Source: Thereva unica (taxonomy: Eukaryota; Arthropoda; Insecta; Diptera; Therevidae). Taken from it: DNA of 64,000 nucleotides. Each line of letters begins with the position of its first letter. Within the stretch, counting starts at the first letter, position 1. The DNA lies in assembly GCA_949987705.1 (NCBI GenBank), contig OX465281.1, positions 30,674,942-30,738,941 of the forward strand, written 5' to 3'. Positions 23,624-35,215 of this stretch are shown here, piece by piece. Under the pieces are notes generated by a model. The model made no database searches. It was given only the letters and a program-made list of their open reading frames with translations, and had not been told where the DNA came from. A program made the position numbers and the translations under genes.

Positions 23624-26600
23624 CTATCCAAAAGTACCAGCAATGGTTCTAGGATTAATGTCGGCGGCAGCACCAGGTTTTAGTGTTGGTGATGGAGGAA
23701 CTCTATAAGTAGGAACTGCAACAGGCCTACGGGTAGGAGTGGGTCTAGGAGCTTCAGGTTTTGCTGCAAAAAAATTAGTTATTTTAAACAGGAACATTTA
23801 AAAATAAACTGCATACCTGAACTAGTTCTGTAACCATTTTCATCAGCTACATAGTTTATAGTGTAAACTTTATTATCAGTGCCTTCAAAAGTATAAAGTC
23901 CTTTTACTCTGTAAATGAGGCTTCCATCAACATCACTCAGTTTCCCTTCAACATCTACAGCCTGTCCATCACTGAGTTTATATCTGAGTAAATAGAATTG
24001 CAAACAATCGATTAGACTCAAAATGTATGTAATTGAAAAATATAAGAAGATCCTTTTGATCCTTTTGGGGGTGAGCCAGCACACTTATATTTTGATCTCT
24101 TAAGATAAAATAATATTACGGGTATTAAAGGATTTTTTACAGATTCCGATTGATACATTAGCTGCGTTCCTTTTCTGCTAATTTTTACTATTTTTTACAC
24201 TTGCGTACTAGCAACTACACTTGCTCTTATAAACGAGTAGATATCACTTGCAATTACGCAATTGAACTCCGCTAGGGGAAAGCGGCCATTTCGAGTCTAT
24301 TGTGAATTATTTTCACTTACGCCATTACCCGCTAGATGGCTTTTATTTGTGTCGAGCTGATTTAATCATATAAAAACGTCCATAAATAAAACTTCAGTCG
24401 TATAATTATCAAAAATTATTATCTTTCGTTTTACTTTAGAAATTATCGCATTAATTTCACAAAGTGTCACAAATTCTTCTTTTAAGAATTTTTTATTTGT
24501 AAAGTTTAAAGTAACGTCAAAAATTTCAAGTGAGATTTTACTCAAATCAGAAAATTTTGCGTTCCTTTTCTGCTCTGCTCCCAAGTACTAAATAGTAGAA
24601 AAGGAACGCAGCTATTGTTTTCTTTTGACAGGTCAGTTGAGTTGATTTGTGCGACATGACAGAAGTGAATGAGAGAACATACATAGTAAATTTCTCTTTA
24701 GGGGTCGTCCGTTAATTACGTGAAGCGTTTAGGGGGAGGAGTTGCCTGACGAAGGCCACGCATTACTCAGTCTGGTGAGGGATGAGGACTTCAGGTATCT
24801 ACCTGAGAGGCCGTGGCATGCAGGTGACGTCATGATTCCCTACAGGCGACGACGAAGATGGCTAGGTTAAAAAGTTTTGTCGAGGTTGAGTTGAAATTTC
24901 TACCAGCGTATAATGATGTCGAGTTGAATCCACTTTAGGGTTGAAATATAACCTCAAATTTTTGTGCGAAGTTCTCATTTATAGATAGGTAAAAAAAATT
25001 TAAAAACATCAGAATGAAATAATTTTATATTTCTGTACAAGCTACGCCGAAAGCAGACTTCGCAAATGGTAAACAAACAAAACAAATGTTAATTCAACCT
25101 AATTACAACTCGACCCGCTATATAAGGCGAAATATCAACTCGATCCAGTTAGGAAAGCTAAATTGAGTTGAGTGGACCCAGTTTTATCTCGACCCCCGTT
25201 TTTAACCGGTTCAGTTAAACCTAGTCAGAAACGGTGTAATGTACTCAACGAAAACTTGAAGGCGGCTCTAGACTCATGCCGCGAGCGCCGTAACAACTTG
25301 GGAACTTATTATCTGAACTAATTTAGTTTAAATACTTTTACTAAAAAATGGTAAAAGCAAGGTCTTTGTGAGGTTGTGTAGGCAAAAAGCTAGGTAGGGG
25401 TGTGTAGGTTAAACGCAAAGCAATCATCAAACAAAGAGTGGAAAATGAAGGGAAAAGCAGTGTCAGTTTGACTAAAGTGCTGCCAACGCACATACTTGCT
25501 GGCAGTTTGCATACATCTTCATTATACTAAAACTACCCTCGTTTTGGGTATTTAAATGACCATTCGGTAAATACCCGGATAAATACCCAATTTATATTTA
25601 CCTTCCCACCGGGTATTTACCTGCCCCACATCACTACTACCAGTCCGTCATGTCGTTCAGGTCATAGTGCAATGTGTAGTAGTAAGGTTGGTTTGAAGAA
25701 TAGAGGAGAATAGGAAAGGTTAGAGGGGGTCTGGAGGGTATTGAAGAAAATGACAATGAACCTCACGTTTGAACTCTAAGGTGTTGTACGTGTTCGGAAA
25801 TACTGACTGCGGGATATTATACCACAGTCCAATTGTTCTATTTCCAAACGAACTTCTAGACTGTATTGAGCGCGAACGGGGGGCTGTAGGGTATGGGGGT
25901 AAGCCGAGTGAGCTAGTCTTGTGTTGCGGGAAAAATATTGCCGTGCACGCAGGAGGTCCTTCGTCCTATGGTAATAACGATAAACCATGAAGGGGGCTGC
26001 TACATTGCTACGGTGGCTTTGGGTGTCCATGGAGGCGCGCAAGGGGCCATCACCTAGAGTTTGAGGGCACGATTTTGCACCTTGTCGTGGCAAGCCAAGG
26101 TGGTATTTGGAGCGCTTGCCCAGATATACGAGTTGGCGGGGCTGAATGTAGGATTTGTAGATTGTAGTCAAGGCGGCTGGCTGGAGGAGGACTTGCATCT
26201 CTTGAGAAATCCAAGGCATTTGGAGGCTTGTAGGGCGATTTGGAATATGTGATCATTCCATCGCAGATCCTCCGTTAAAGTTACCCCCAGGATGTTGAGA
26301 GTTGAGTCAACCGTTAGATTATCTTTATCCACTGAGATAGGAAGAACGTCGGTACAATTTTTGTTGGAGATTAGACAGTACTTCGCTTTCGTGGCGTTAA
26401 ATTCAATGCGATTCATTCTGCCCCAATGAAGAATCGATTCGATATCCCGGTTGATCGAAGTCGACATCAGTTGACGATGGTAAAGACAAGGTATGGCACG
26501 TGCTTGTCTTATATTGTCGAAGGAGGAAAAGAAATGTAAAGTATCATCATCGTCGAAGCAGTGAAGTGAGTTGTAGGGGATTGAGAGCAGATCATTAATG

Positions 26601-29600
26601 AAGATTAGAAAAAGTGCGAGTGAGAGAATTGACCCCTGGGAACTCCGGCCGAAATGTCATTGGGGTTGGATACGACGCCATCCAATACTACCTTGATTGA
26701 ACAGCCTGAAAGAAAGCTCTTAATCCAGTTCCTTAGAACTAAGTGTATACCAATAGCTTGGAGTTTAGTCAACAGAGCAGGGTGCCATACTCTGTCAAAA
26801 GCCTTTGAGATATCTAGAGCCACCATACCAGACTCACCTCATCTTGATACGCTCGGTTAAACACACAAGCAGATCGCCAGTAGAGCGTTTGTCTGAAGCC
26901 GGATTGCCTGTCTTGTATAATTTTCTAGATTCTAGATATTTCGTCAGCCTTCTATTGATGATTGCCACCACGATTTTGGAGAGAACAGAAGTAATTGCTA
27001 TTTGACGGTAGTTTAAAGGGTCGCTGGCTTCACCTTTTTTTGGGATTGGCTGAACATGAGCTAGTTTCCAAGAGTCGGGATAGACTCCGGAGAAGTAAGA
27101 CAGGGCAAAAAGTTTGCGCCGGGGTTTAGCCAAAGGTGAGGCACATTTTTTAAGTACCATAAGGGGGGGAGGGATTTCGTCGGCGGGGGGGGGGGGATTT
27201 TGTTGACGTCGAGTTTTTTGAGGCACCTAAATATCTCGCGAGTCCTGAAGTGAACCCCGTCCATTGAGTGGGTGGTATTCTCGAGAGTAGGGCTGACATA
27301 GCTGCATCGGGTAAAGAAGAATCTGCGGCGAACAGAGATGCTAATAGGTCGGCGTTGGGGTTGCTTTCTGTTATCACTTCCTTGTTGTGAATAAAAAGAG
27401 GTGTTGAGGAAAAGTAAAGTAAAATTCTTCTTGATGTCAGTTACCAAGGCAACTGTTTCCGCCCTATGTCCCATGAGGGTTTAAAGAAGCGCAAAAAAGA
27501 AGAAGAAGTTTTTACTGCTTGTAGTGGAGTTCTTTGCGGTAAGACCTGTGGGATGCGACAGCGAGGGAGACCTAACCTTCGCTGGAAGGATGGCGTATAC
27601 CAGGACGCTCAGAGCTTAGGGATGCCAAACTGGATGACATCGGCTCAGAATCGGGACCGGTGAAGAGTGGCCAGAACCGGATCCCGGTTGTAGAGCCGTT
27701 AAAAAAGAAGAAGTGGAGTTAAGAATCTTACTTCTCAATCTATCATCAAATGATGGATGATTTGATTTTCCTGATAATAGAATTACAGTAGTTTCTCAAT
27801 ATGACGTACTCACGACGAAGTGGCTCGTTAGGCGAGCATCTGTATGCTCTATAGACGGCTTCTTCAGCTTTGATTGCGTTCATACATTCCCCATTGAACC
27901 ATCTGTTCGTCCTAGGCTTCACAGATTTGGTAGCGTGAGGGATGAACAAGCGCATACCCGCTCGTATAATTTTGATGACACAGAGGCGGCATAGTTCGCA
28001 CTGGCATTACGGAAACACAAATCCCAGTCAGTGGCTTGGAAGAAGCGAATAACACCCAACCAGTTGGCTTCCCAATAGTGCCACACAGGTCTTTTAGAAG
28101 CTGTGGTGGTTATGGTCGAGGATGGATATGGGAAATAAGCGCTAATTAGTTTGTGGTTCGAGTTGCCAATTGGTGAGTTAACCTTCAGGTTCAAAGTTCT
28201 TGGCGTTCTGCACTTAATTGGCAAAGATGGTTGCAGCACATATGAACAATTTCAAATGCCCTTGACATTTATAAATGCAGCGATGATTGTAGTAACCGAT
28301 GAGTTCGTTTACAGCTACTAACAGAGACAGTCAACCATTATATAAGCGTTTATAATACACTACCAAAATTAAAAGTCGAGTCAAACGGTCAAAATGGACA
28401 CCGTAAAATCGCAACTTGTAATTTTGAGTCAGAACTCACAAGGGGTAGTAAACTATGTGTCGTGGAGGTTAAAACTAGATGCTGTTTTGAGAACTAAGAA
28501 GTTGTATGATGTTGCAACCGGAGTCAAAGAAAAATGTCGCTGCAGTCTTTGAATGGAATGAAAAGGACATGGAGGCTCTGCAACTAATTGTATTGAATGT
28601 CAGTGATCAAATCGCATACAAAATTGCAAATTGCAAAACGGCAAGAGCAATGTTGGACAGACTAGTTTGCTTGTACGGCACAAAGACAGCGATAAACATG
28701 GAAATTATGAGACAAAAACTTTTTACATGTACTTACGATGAAAGCAAATCGATGGCAGAAAATTGTATGGAAATTATGTCCATAGGTGATGAACTAACCA
28801 ACGGTGGTGAACCTGTGCCAGAATCATGGATGATGACTAGAATTTTGAAAATGTTGCCAGCGAGACTCGCTCATTTTCGTACGTCGTGGGATTCGAAGAT
28901 GATCGTCAGCAGGATGCGACAGGTGAACTGGAAGTGAGATCGAGCAATGCACTTCTAGTGAAGAAAAACAAAAAACAGCCAGGAAAACCACAGAAAAAGA
29001 CTGAGAAGAGACAAGCTAACTGTTACAAGTGTGGTCAGAAGGGACACTTTAAAAAAGACTGCACGAACAAACCCTGTGCCAAGAATGTACTCAACGGCGA
29101 GATGACAGCTCAGATTCACAAAGTTCACGCAAGCCTCCCGTTGCCTGGGTGACCGCTAGTCTGAAAACGTCCGACCAGGACAGTCAATTGAACCACCCGG
29201 AGGAAAGGATGTCAGCCTGGTATCAAGACAGCGGCGCAACGCAACACATGACCTCGCGTCGAGAATGGTTCAACGAATACACTGAACAGACCAACCATGT
29301 GTCTGTTCTCCTGGGAGATTCATCTGAAATAGATGGCATAGCAGTCGGGACAGTGGAGTTGGAAGCCTTTGACGGGAAAGAGTGGTATTCTGCATTGCTG
29401 AGAAAGAAAAAGGAGCAACTGAGTCTGGCGGCAGTGTCAATTCGAACTTGGCATGAAAGATAAGCTCACCAAAACGTGAAGTATGTACGAGATGCATTGG
29501 ACAAGAAAGGAATCAAGTACGTGGACGACTGGAACAACTATCTCTGTACAGGTTGTACTTACGGTAAGCAGCATCGTGGCTCTCATTCCCTCAACGAGAA

Positions 29601-30927
29601 AACAGCAAGTCAACCACTGGAGTTAGTCCACGTGGACATGGGCGAGATGGACGAACGTTCGCTAGGTGGCGCCAAATATTTTCTTCTATTTAAGGATGAT
29701 TTCTCGCACTTCCGAACCGTTTTCTTTATGAAAACAAAAAACGAGGCACCGGACAGACTGGAAAAATTCGTGAAGATGGCGGAGAATCGACTGGGAAGAA
29801 AATTGAAAGTTATTAAATCCGACCAAGGAAAGGAAATTAAAAATGTAAGGACAAGAAAATATCTTGATGACCATGGAGTATTTCACACACACTCAAATGT
29901 GTACACACCGCAGCAAAATGGGCGAATTGAACGAGAAATGAGGACCATCAAGGAAGCAGCATTGGCCACTCTACTTGCAGCAAATCTGCACTCAAAACTT
30001 TGGGCGGAGGCAATTTATTACGCAGTGTTTACGATAACCCAGACTGGGACCGGTACAGTGAAAGGAAAGTCACCTGCAGAATTATGGTATGGAAGACAGA
30101 TCGACTTGAATAATCTAAAGAGAGGTATACTGGATCCAAAGTCGGAAAAAGGGTATTTTGTAGGCTATGACGTGGAGTCACCAAGTTATCGAGTGTATCT
30201 TCCACGCACCAAAGAAATTGTCAGCTCTGGAAATGTGAAATTCGATAAAGAGAAGGAGAGAAGTCGAACTGAAGTTGAGACTGTGTCAACCGACGGGCAA
30301 ATTGAAGTCAAGACTTAAGAGCAAGACGAAATTGAAAATGAAGAAGAAGGGCCATTCTCAGACGAGGAGAGAGAAGATGAAGAAAGAGGAAAAGAAGAAC
30401 GACTCGAGACAGCACCGAACAAAACACCAGAGAGAAGACAGCAACGAGACCGGAGCAAGTTGAAAGTTCCCTCGAGGTATGGCTATGATGTGGCTGGCTA
30501 TGTAAGAGGAGAAAGCAATGAAGATTCAGCCCTCATAGGTGACATCGAGGACATCTCGGTCGAGATGGCGCTGAAAGACCAAAATTTGAAACGAGCCATG
30601 CAAGATGAGCATGATTCCCTGGTCATGAGGCAAACATGGAAGCTGGTGGAGTGCCCTGAAGGAGTCAAACCCTTGACCTGTAGGTGGGTTCTTCGCGTGA
30701 AGGCATTTCTTGGAGAATCTACCGACAAATTTCATATCACTGAAATCATTTATACCCCATTAATTTACAACAAACCAAACTCACTTATAATTATAACTAC
30801 TATCCGGATTTAAGTTATATTCATTATAAAGTGTTTCCGTTTTACTATTATCAACTGGAGCTGAATAAATTTCACCAAAATTAACAAAAACTATCAAAAC
30901 AAAGACTGCACCACGAAACATCTTCAT
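23624..30927 (-). CDS. RR-type cuticular protein, three exons
   Basis: Secreted chitin-binding cuticle protein of 149 residues, from exons 30785-30927 (start codon at 30927), 23817-23983 and 23624-23763. Exon 1 encodes a signal peptide (MKMFRGAVFVLIVFVNFG.., cleavage probably after IYSA). Exon 2 encodes the Rebers-Riddiford domain: YKYKLSDGQ, VEGKLSDVDGS, GLYTFEGTDNKVYTINY and VADENGY, closest to RR-1. Exon 3 is a proline-rich tail ending in GTFG. Intron 1 (6.8 kb) is donor AA/GTGAGT and acceptor TACTCAG/A; intron 2 is 53 bp, TCAG/GTATGC to TTTGCAG/CA. Both junctions keep the frame exactly. Intron 1 holds a MITE, a non-LTR relic, an RTE scrap and a truncated copia element. The 3' end lies 100 bp from the Helitron. 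I saw no clear poly(A) signal. Confidence 0.93.
24161..24612. mobile_element. TA-flanked MITE in intron 1 of the cuticle gene
   Basis: Inverted ends GCTGCGTTCCTTTTCT, TA outside both (24159-24160, 24613-24614), consistent with a Tc1/mariner-type MITE. An extra direct copy of GCGTTCCTTTTCTGCT lies inside near 24560. Confidence 0.8.
24620..25765. other. Intron sequence with small repeat relics, no gene
   Basis: Around 24703 the phrase GGGGTCGTCCGTTAATTACG resembles a widespread insect MITE end. Between 24880 and 25260 several GAGTTGAA words resemble the foldback at 6573. A CCAGTCCGTCATGTCGTTCA phrase near 25639 recurs near 51545. No complete element could be bounded. Confidence 0.4.
25776..28239 (-). 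pseudogene. Decayed non-LTR retrotransposon ORF2
   Basis: Minus-strand pieces in correct order: endonuclease end (NSPIGNSNHKLISAYFPY, about 28150-28200), linker (RTNRWFNGECMNAI, 27900), RT start (LAHVQPIPKKGEASDPLNYRQIAI, about 27010-27070), VALDISKAFDRVWHPALL (26800), SAGVPRGQ (26640), catalytic FDDDDTLHFF (about 26540), and thumb/C-terminus (SILHWGRMNRIEFNATKAKYCLIS, 26400). Several frameshifts separate them. It belongs to the jockey/I group. An RTE scrap is inserted at 27532. It lies in intron 1 of the cuticle gene in the same orientation as that gene. Confidence 0.85.
27532..27711 (+). mobile_element. 5'-truncated RTE-like insertion with 9-bp duplication
   Basis: Plus-strand reading MRQRGRPNLRWKDGVYQDAQSLG ... 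WMTSAQNRDR is the C-terminus of RTE-type endonuclease-RTs (usually GRPRLRW.D.V..DL). It ends in an AAGAAG run. AGTGGAGTT flanks it on both sides (27523-27531 and 27712-27720), a clear target duplication. Confidence 0.85.
28394..30735 (+). pseudogene. Ty1/copia element, 3'-truncated, frameshifted
   Basis: Starts at ATG 28394 (gag N-terminus VNYVSWRLKLDAVLRTKKLYDV). After a frameshift near 28520 gag continues, followed by a CCHC knuckle CYKCGQKGHFKKDC (about 29020). The protease has WYQDSGATQHMT (29219). Integrase has a TGCTYGKQH zinc part, LVHVDMGEM, KSDQGKEIKN and TPQQNGRIER (29560-29940), then GKSPAELWYG and GYFVGYD. The RT start (MQDEHDSLVMRQTWKLVECPEG) ends near 30690. RT core, RNase H and 3' LTR are missing. 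Order PR-INT-RT identifies copia. The truncated end lies about 50 bp inside the donor site of cuticle intron 1. No LTR was identified upstream. Confidence 0.88.
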
Positions 30928-30942
30928 TGTCTGGTATTTTGC

Positions 30943-30983
30943 ACTAAACTGTTAAGCGTTTTTCTAATATTGCTTAATTTATA
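30943..30983 (-). promoter_or_regulatory. Core promoter of the cuticle gene
   Basis: Minus-strand TATAAAT at 30977-30983 lies 33 bases upstream of ACAGTT (A at 30950), which resembles the arthropod initiator. The start codon follows 23 bases later. The spacing fits a TATA-plus-Inr promoter, common in cuticle genes. Confidence 0.65.
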
Positions 30984-30989
30984 GGTGTG

Positions 30990-31870
30990 CTCAAATAAAA
31001 TAATATTTCTGCATTCCTAGACATCCGGATCACGTGTTCCATGTACAATAAATACATTTTTCTACAAGATCGTTGGACTTAGCATTTTCAAACTTGTTCC
31101 TAATCACCAGTGTGCCGCCAAATAAATGTTACTGGATGTTGGCTCTTTCCCAGCATAGTAGGTGCGAAAAAGCTTTAATGCTGCTGATAGTATTGACCAG
31201 GTAAGTAACATGTCTAGGCCAGTGATGTCTATGAGAAGAATTCCATAAATCGCATAGTATATCCCATAGCCATCAATATGTTTGCCATTTCTCTCATATA
31301 CAAAATATCCACAGTCATGCCGCAGGTGTCATGTTACGAAGAGTGGAGTCATGTTAAAAAAAGTAATTAACCCTAGCAATATGTTTGTAGTTGATCGCTA
31401 ATTTTAGGCATTTACGCTTAAGAAATTCTCTTCTGACCTCCAAATGATTCGCGACATTTTCACTTTTTGTACCTTCGTCAGTGTGTGCCATTTTTAGTTG
31501 TGTGACTGAACTCAGTTCACCGACAGTGCCGACAGACTTATGTAACTATCTGTAATAGAGATTAGTGTTGGGTAGGAGACGATTATGAAATGAGTATGTA
31601 AGAGGCGCCTCTTTTATCTTTTGACCCAATAAAATGTCATACTTCTAATGAGGCGAGATACTATTGCAATGCCAAAATGTTAAAAGCAAACGAATTAAAA
31701 AAAGCACCAATGAAGAGCTTTTTTACAAGTTTTATAATATGCATTAAACTGCTTTAAGCCCCTATGACACTTCTTGGTTTTCCGTATTTTTAATGCACGC
31801 ATGCTCACGTGAGAAAAAGATAAATAGATTCTTATGAGAATGAGACAGAAATAAATTAGTCAAATCTGAC
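30990..31870. other. Upstream region of the cuticle gene, no gene
   Basis: AT-rich sequence with no open frame of note and no terminal repeats that I could pair. It should contain the upstream control region of the cuticle gene. Confidence 0.4.
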
Positions 31871-31876
31871 TCCTTA

Positions 31877-32031
31877 AGGCCTCCATACACGGTCAAATTG
31901 GATGTACATCGAAGGGGGGATATACAACCAAAACTATCGATTGTGGGCCGGTCGGCCGATCAAAATACGTTGGGCTTATGGGTTTGATGAAAATCTGGTG
32001 GTACATCCAATTTGACCGTATATGGGGGGCT
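31877..32031. mobile_element. 155-bp PIF/Harbinger-like MITE
   Basis: The left arm AGGCCTCCATACACGGTCAA pairs with the inverted right end over about 30 bp. TTA lies on both sides (31874-31876, 32032-32034). The end is similar in style to the MITE at 10245 (..CCATACACGG). Confidence 0.8.
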
Positions 32032-32424
32032 TTATAGCCAGTGCAAGATTTACATTTAAGCTACACACACAATCTATAGCTTTGGTCCCCTACTTTCTTG
32101 GGGACCCCAAAAAAGCTTTCCGAGTGAGCAATCGTCATATATACAGCGCCGGCCCTGGGCTGGAGCGAGTGGAGCGGTCGCTCTAGGTGCCAGGTGGTAA
32201 GGGGCGCCAAAATGAATGCGAAAAACAATTTCAAGCAAAAAATAAAATTTTGATGGCACTTTCTAAGGGCGTTATTTGTAGCTATCCAAGACTATGTACT
32301 CATCAATATGACTCGAACACGGCACAAGCAGGGAGCACTGACTCCAAGACCGATCGCATTGGCCCTTTCCTGCTAGAGATCCATGGAGCGGACTGAATAC
32401 TATCCATCCATTCATCCAATGTCG

Positions 32425-33170
32425 CTACAGCCCAAATCGAGCCTTGGCCTCCTCTAGGGAATTTCTCCAAGTTTGACGGTTCCTTGCAGCGGCTCTCCAG
32501 TTCCGAATGTTGAGCATTGTCTCTGCGTCAACCGTCACAGAGTCCATCCTTCTTCTCCTGGGTCTACCTATTGGCCTTCTTTCCGAAATTTCTGAGGCTA
32601 TAAGTCGTTTTGGGATACGATTGTCCTCCATCCTTATTACGTGGCCGGCTAGTCTCAGTCTGTTGATTTTTATAAACGTTGAGAGTTGTGGGTCGTCAAA
32701 AATTGCATACAATTCGTTGTTGTATCTCCTTCGCCATATTCCATCCTCTCTCGTTGGGCCGATTATGCATCTGAGAACTTTCCTCTCAAACCTGTTGACT
32801 CGTTCCTCTATGTCCTGGGTCATAGTCCAAGTCTCGCTGGTCGTATTACTGTTGTGTAGAGTGAAAGTTTCGTTTTTCTGTGCACAAATGTTGAGTGCAG
32901 GATTTGATTTTGGGCATAAATGGCTCTATTAGCCAGTAGTATTCGTCTAGTTATTTCTTCCTTTTCATCGTTTCTTTTTGTAATTGTAGATCCAAGGTAG
33001 ACTGTTTTATCGACTACTTCTAAATTGTGTTCGTCGATGGTTATATTTCTTCCCATTCTAAATCTCCCAGCAACGGATTGTTGCATCACCTTTGTTTTCC
33101 CTTCGTTGATGTTCAGCCCTATGTCCTTGGCCGCCTCTCTTAATTCGACATAGACTTCTTTTGCTGCCAA
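32425..33170 (-). pseudogene. RTE-like non-LTR C-terminal relic
   Basis: Minus strand: LRLAGHVIRMEDNRIPKRL, GRPIGRPRRRRMDSV and RNWRAAARNRQTWRNSLEEAKARFGL form the typical C-terminus of insect RTE-type reverse transcriptases. Upstream there is an RT palm/thumb region (NINEGKTKVMQ, VDKTVYLGSTITKRNDEKEEITRRI). A frameshift near 32820 separates the two. Everything upstream of the palm is missing. Confidence 0.85.
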
Positions 33171-33329
33171 GAAGGACTGAATACGGCGGATCTAAACTCG
33201 ATAAAAACCGCAATCCTAATGTGTAAACAATCTTGCTGAAGTTATGAATGGTACTGCGTGAATGTACTACTAACGATGGACTGCGGATACCAGGCGAACT
33301 TCGATTTGAATTAGCCTTCCATTGGAGAC

Positions 33330-33645
33330 CTCGGTAGTCTAGGGGTGAGGCGCCTGACTGTTATCCCAGAGGTCCCGGGTTCGAATCCCGGCCAGCCCCA
33401 CGGTCCTTCGCCTTTTCCACTTTCCCACCTACATAACTTTTCTTCTCTCTCTCTTCCTTCTTTACATTCTTGATTCCTCCTGACATAGCCCTCTCTAGTC
33501 CTTCCCCGCTCCAACAAGCACATGCCATCGGTTGGTTGATGAGATTCAACTCGTTTCAGGAGGCATAACACTCCAGCGAGTTGTTATCGATGCCCCGATG
33601 TCAGAGCCGCGAAATGGTTGCGAGCAGGTGGAATAAAATAAAATA
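33330..33645 (+). repeat. tRNA-derived SINE
   Basis: The head carries A box TAGTCTAGGGG (33335-33345) and B box GGTTCGAATCC (33378-33388) at Pol III promoter spacing. A 230-bp unrelated body follows and the tail is AATAAAATAAAATA. A genuine tRNA is unlikely because the anticodon arm does not pair. Confidence 0.8.
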
Positions 33646-33976
33646 TCGCGGCTAGGTTGTGACAGTTCCTTCTCTTCTCTCTATCGTCCGGCTAGAGCTG
33701 CTGTTCGACTTTCCCTAAACCTCTAGCCTGTTACATAAAAAAAACGAGTGTGCGTAGGACCACACTTTAGAAGTGTTAACTTCTATCGGTAGTCTAAATT
33801 TCCAAATCCATCTTAATGCAGGACGATACGGATTAATATATTTTATTTATGAATATTCTGTTAAAGTTTATTTAATTGTTACTTACATATATGCACTCAC
33901 TCCAAAATGTGTTGCAATGTTTTGGAAATTAAACTATTTGTCTTAAACTTATCACACAAAGATCGGACGATGGATG

Positions 33977-35207
33977 CAGGGCCGGTGTTTGGCTTTTTTG
34001 CGCCCGGTGCAATATGCCATATTGCGCCCCCATCAGCTGTTCATTTTTTGATCGCAGTGAAGAAAAAAGGCACAAACAATTTGTAGAGCTCCTTTAATAT
34101 ATGAAAATGAAGGCAAGGGGACACTTTTTCACTTTTTTTTCTGAAATCGCGCGCCCGGTATAAATGTACCAATTGCGCCTAAGAAAGCGTTTATCCGCGA
34201 ACTTAATTTGTGCTGAGTTTGCTTGCGCTTTAACTTCACCAAATTTTCTCGCTAATACTGTTTAATACTCCAGGGTGTTTTTGGGGTGCTAGCTGCACTT
34301 CCCTAACTATTTCCAGCAGAATCCTTGGCACCTATAACCTATATTAGTGTACACTTAAATCTCCATAATAAAGATCCTTATATCATTAACTAAGCCTTCA
34401 TATTTCAAAGGATAATCTCTCTGCGATAAGACCTATGGGGTTCGACAGCGAGGGAGACCCAACCTTCGCTGGAAGAGCCAGGACCGGAAAATGAATAGGT
34501 GACCACTGCCCTGCATGTATTAGTTTCTACTGTAGAATCTTGCATGGTAAAAAACAATCCCCTCAACAGATTTCCGGGACATATACGACGCTTTCAACAA
34601 CTTCAAAATTGTGGCGATCCAGGTGTTCCTCGCCGAAAATCTTAATTTCTGAAATTGCGCCCGGTGCAAGTGCACCATATGCACTTAAGAAAACTTCGCC
34701 CCTGCCCACGGGGAGTTAGGATTAGGACTTGCTAGCAGAGCTGCTAGGTGTTCGTCTACAGTAACCCACATAACTCACAATAACTAACCGGTTTTAACAG
34801 AAGTGGCAAATCGGGTGCCACTACTTTCCAAGGTTTAGCCATTCGCCCCCAAACTGGTGGTACGCATTATTATTGTGGAATCTGTTTGAAACTGAGTTTG
34901 TAAATCAGTCCACTCGTGTACCGAAGGCCTGAGAGTTCGAAGTTTTGTCAACAATCGTTGATTACTATCAGGGCTGGCACTTAGGGTTTTGGCGCCGGGT
35001 GCAGTATGTCATGTTGCGCCCCATCAGCTCGATATTTTTTGATCGCAATGAAAGAAAGTGGAAAAGCACACAATTTCTGTAAGAGATGAAAATAAAGGCA
35101 CAGGAACAATTTTTTTAATTTTTCTTAAAGATTTTCTTAAATTGCGCCCTCGTTCAATTGCGCCCGGTGCAAGTGCACCGTTAGCACCTATAAAAGCGCC
35201 GCCCCTG
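33977..35207. mobile_element. Composite hAT-like unit: two copies around a 264-bp spacer
   Basis: Copy A 33977-34704 and copy B 34969-35207 both start CAGGG and end CCCCTG, and both contain the paired phrases GCGCCCGGTGCAA / TTGCACCGGGCGC. The outer flanks are identical 8-mers, GATGGATG (33969-33976 and 35208-35215). The inner flanks (CCCACGGG after A, ATTACTAT before B) do not match each other or the outer ones. The target duplication therefore spans the pair, as if both copies and the spacer moved as one unit. No transposase is present. Confidence 0.75.
34424..34490 (+). pseudogene. RTE C-terminal scrap inside hAT-like copy A
   Basis: The sequence CGACAGCGAGGGAGACCCAA and its surroundings nearly repeat 27540-27590, encoding the R-Q-R-G-R-P-x-L-R-W motif of RTE C-termini. 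It explains part of why copy A is three times longer than copy B. Confidence 0.75.
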
Positions 35208-35215
35208 GATGGATG

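Noticed and set aside
23779..24084. Cuticle protein as a single-exon 101-residue frame
   Set aside because: The frame runs into intron sequence at both ends; splice sites at 23983, 23817 and 23763 and the exon at 30785-30927 give a complete RR protein instead.
33330..33402. Possible functional tRNA gene
   Set aside because: A and B boxes are present, but the anticodon arm does not pair and an unrelated body with an A-rich tail follows directly; it is a SINE head.
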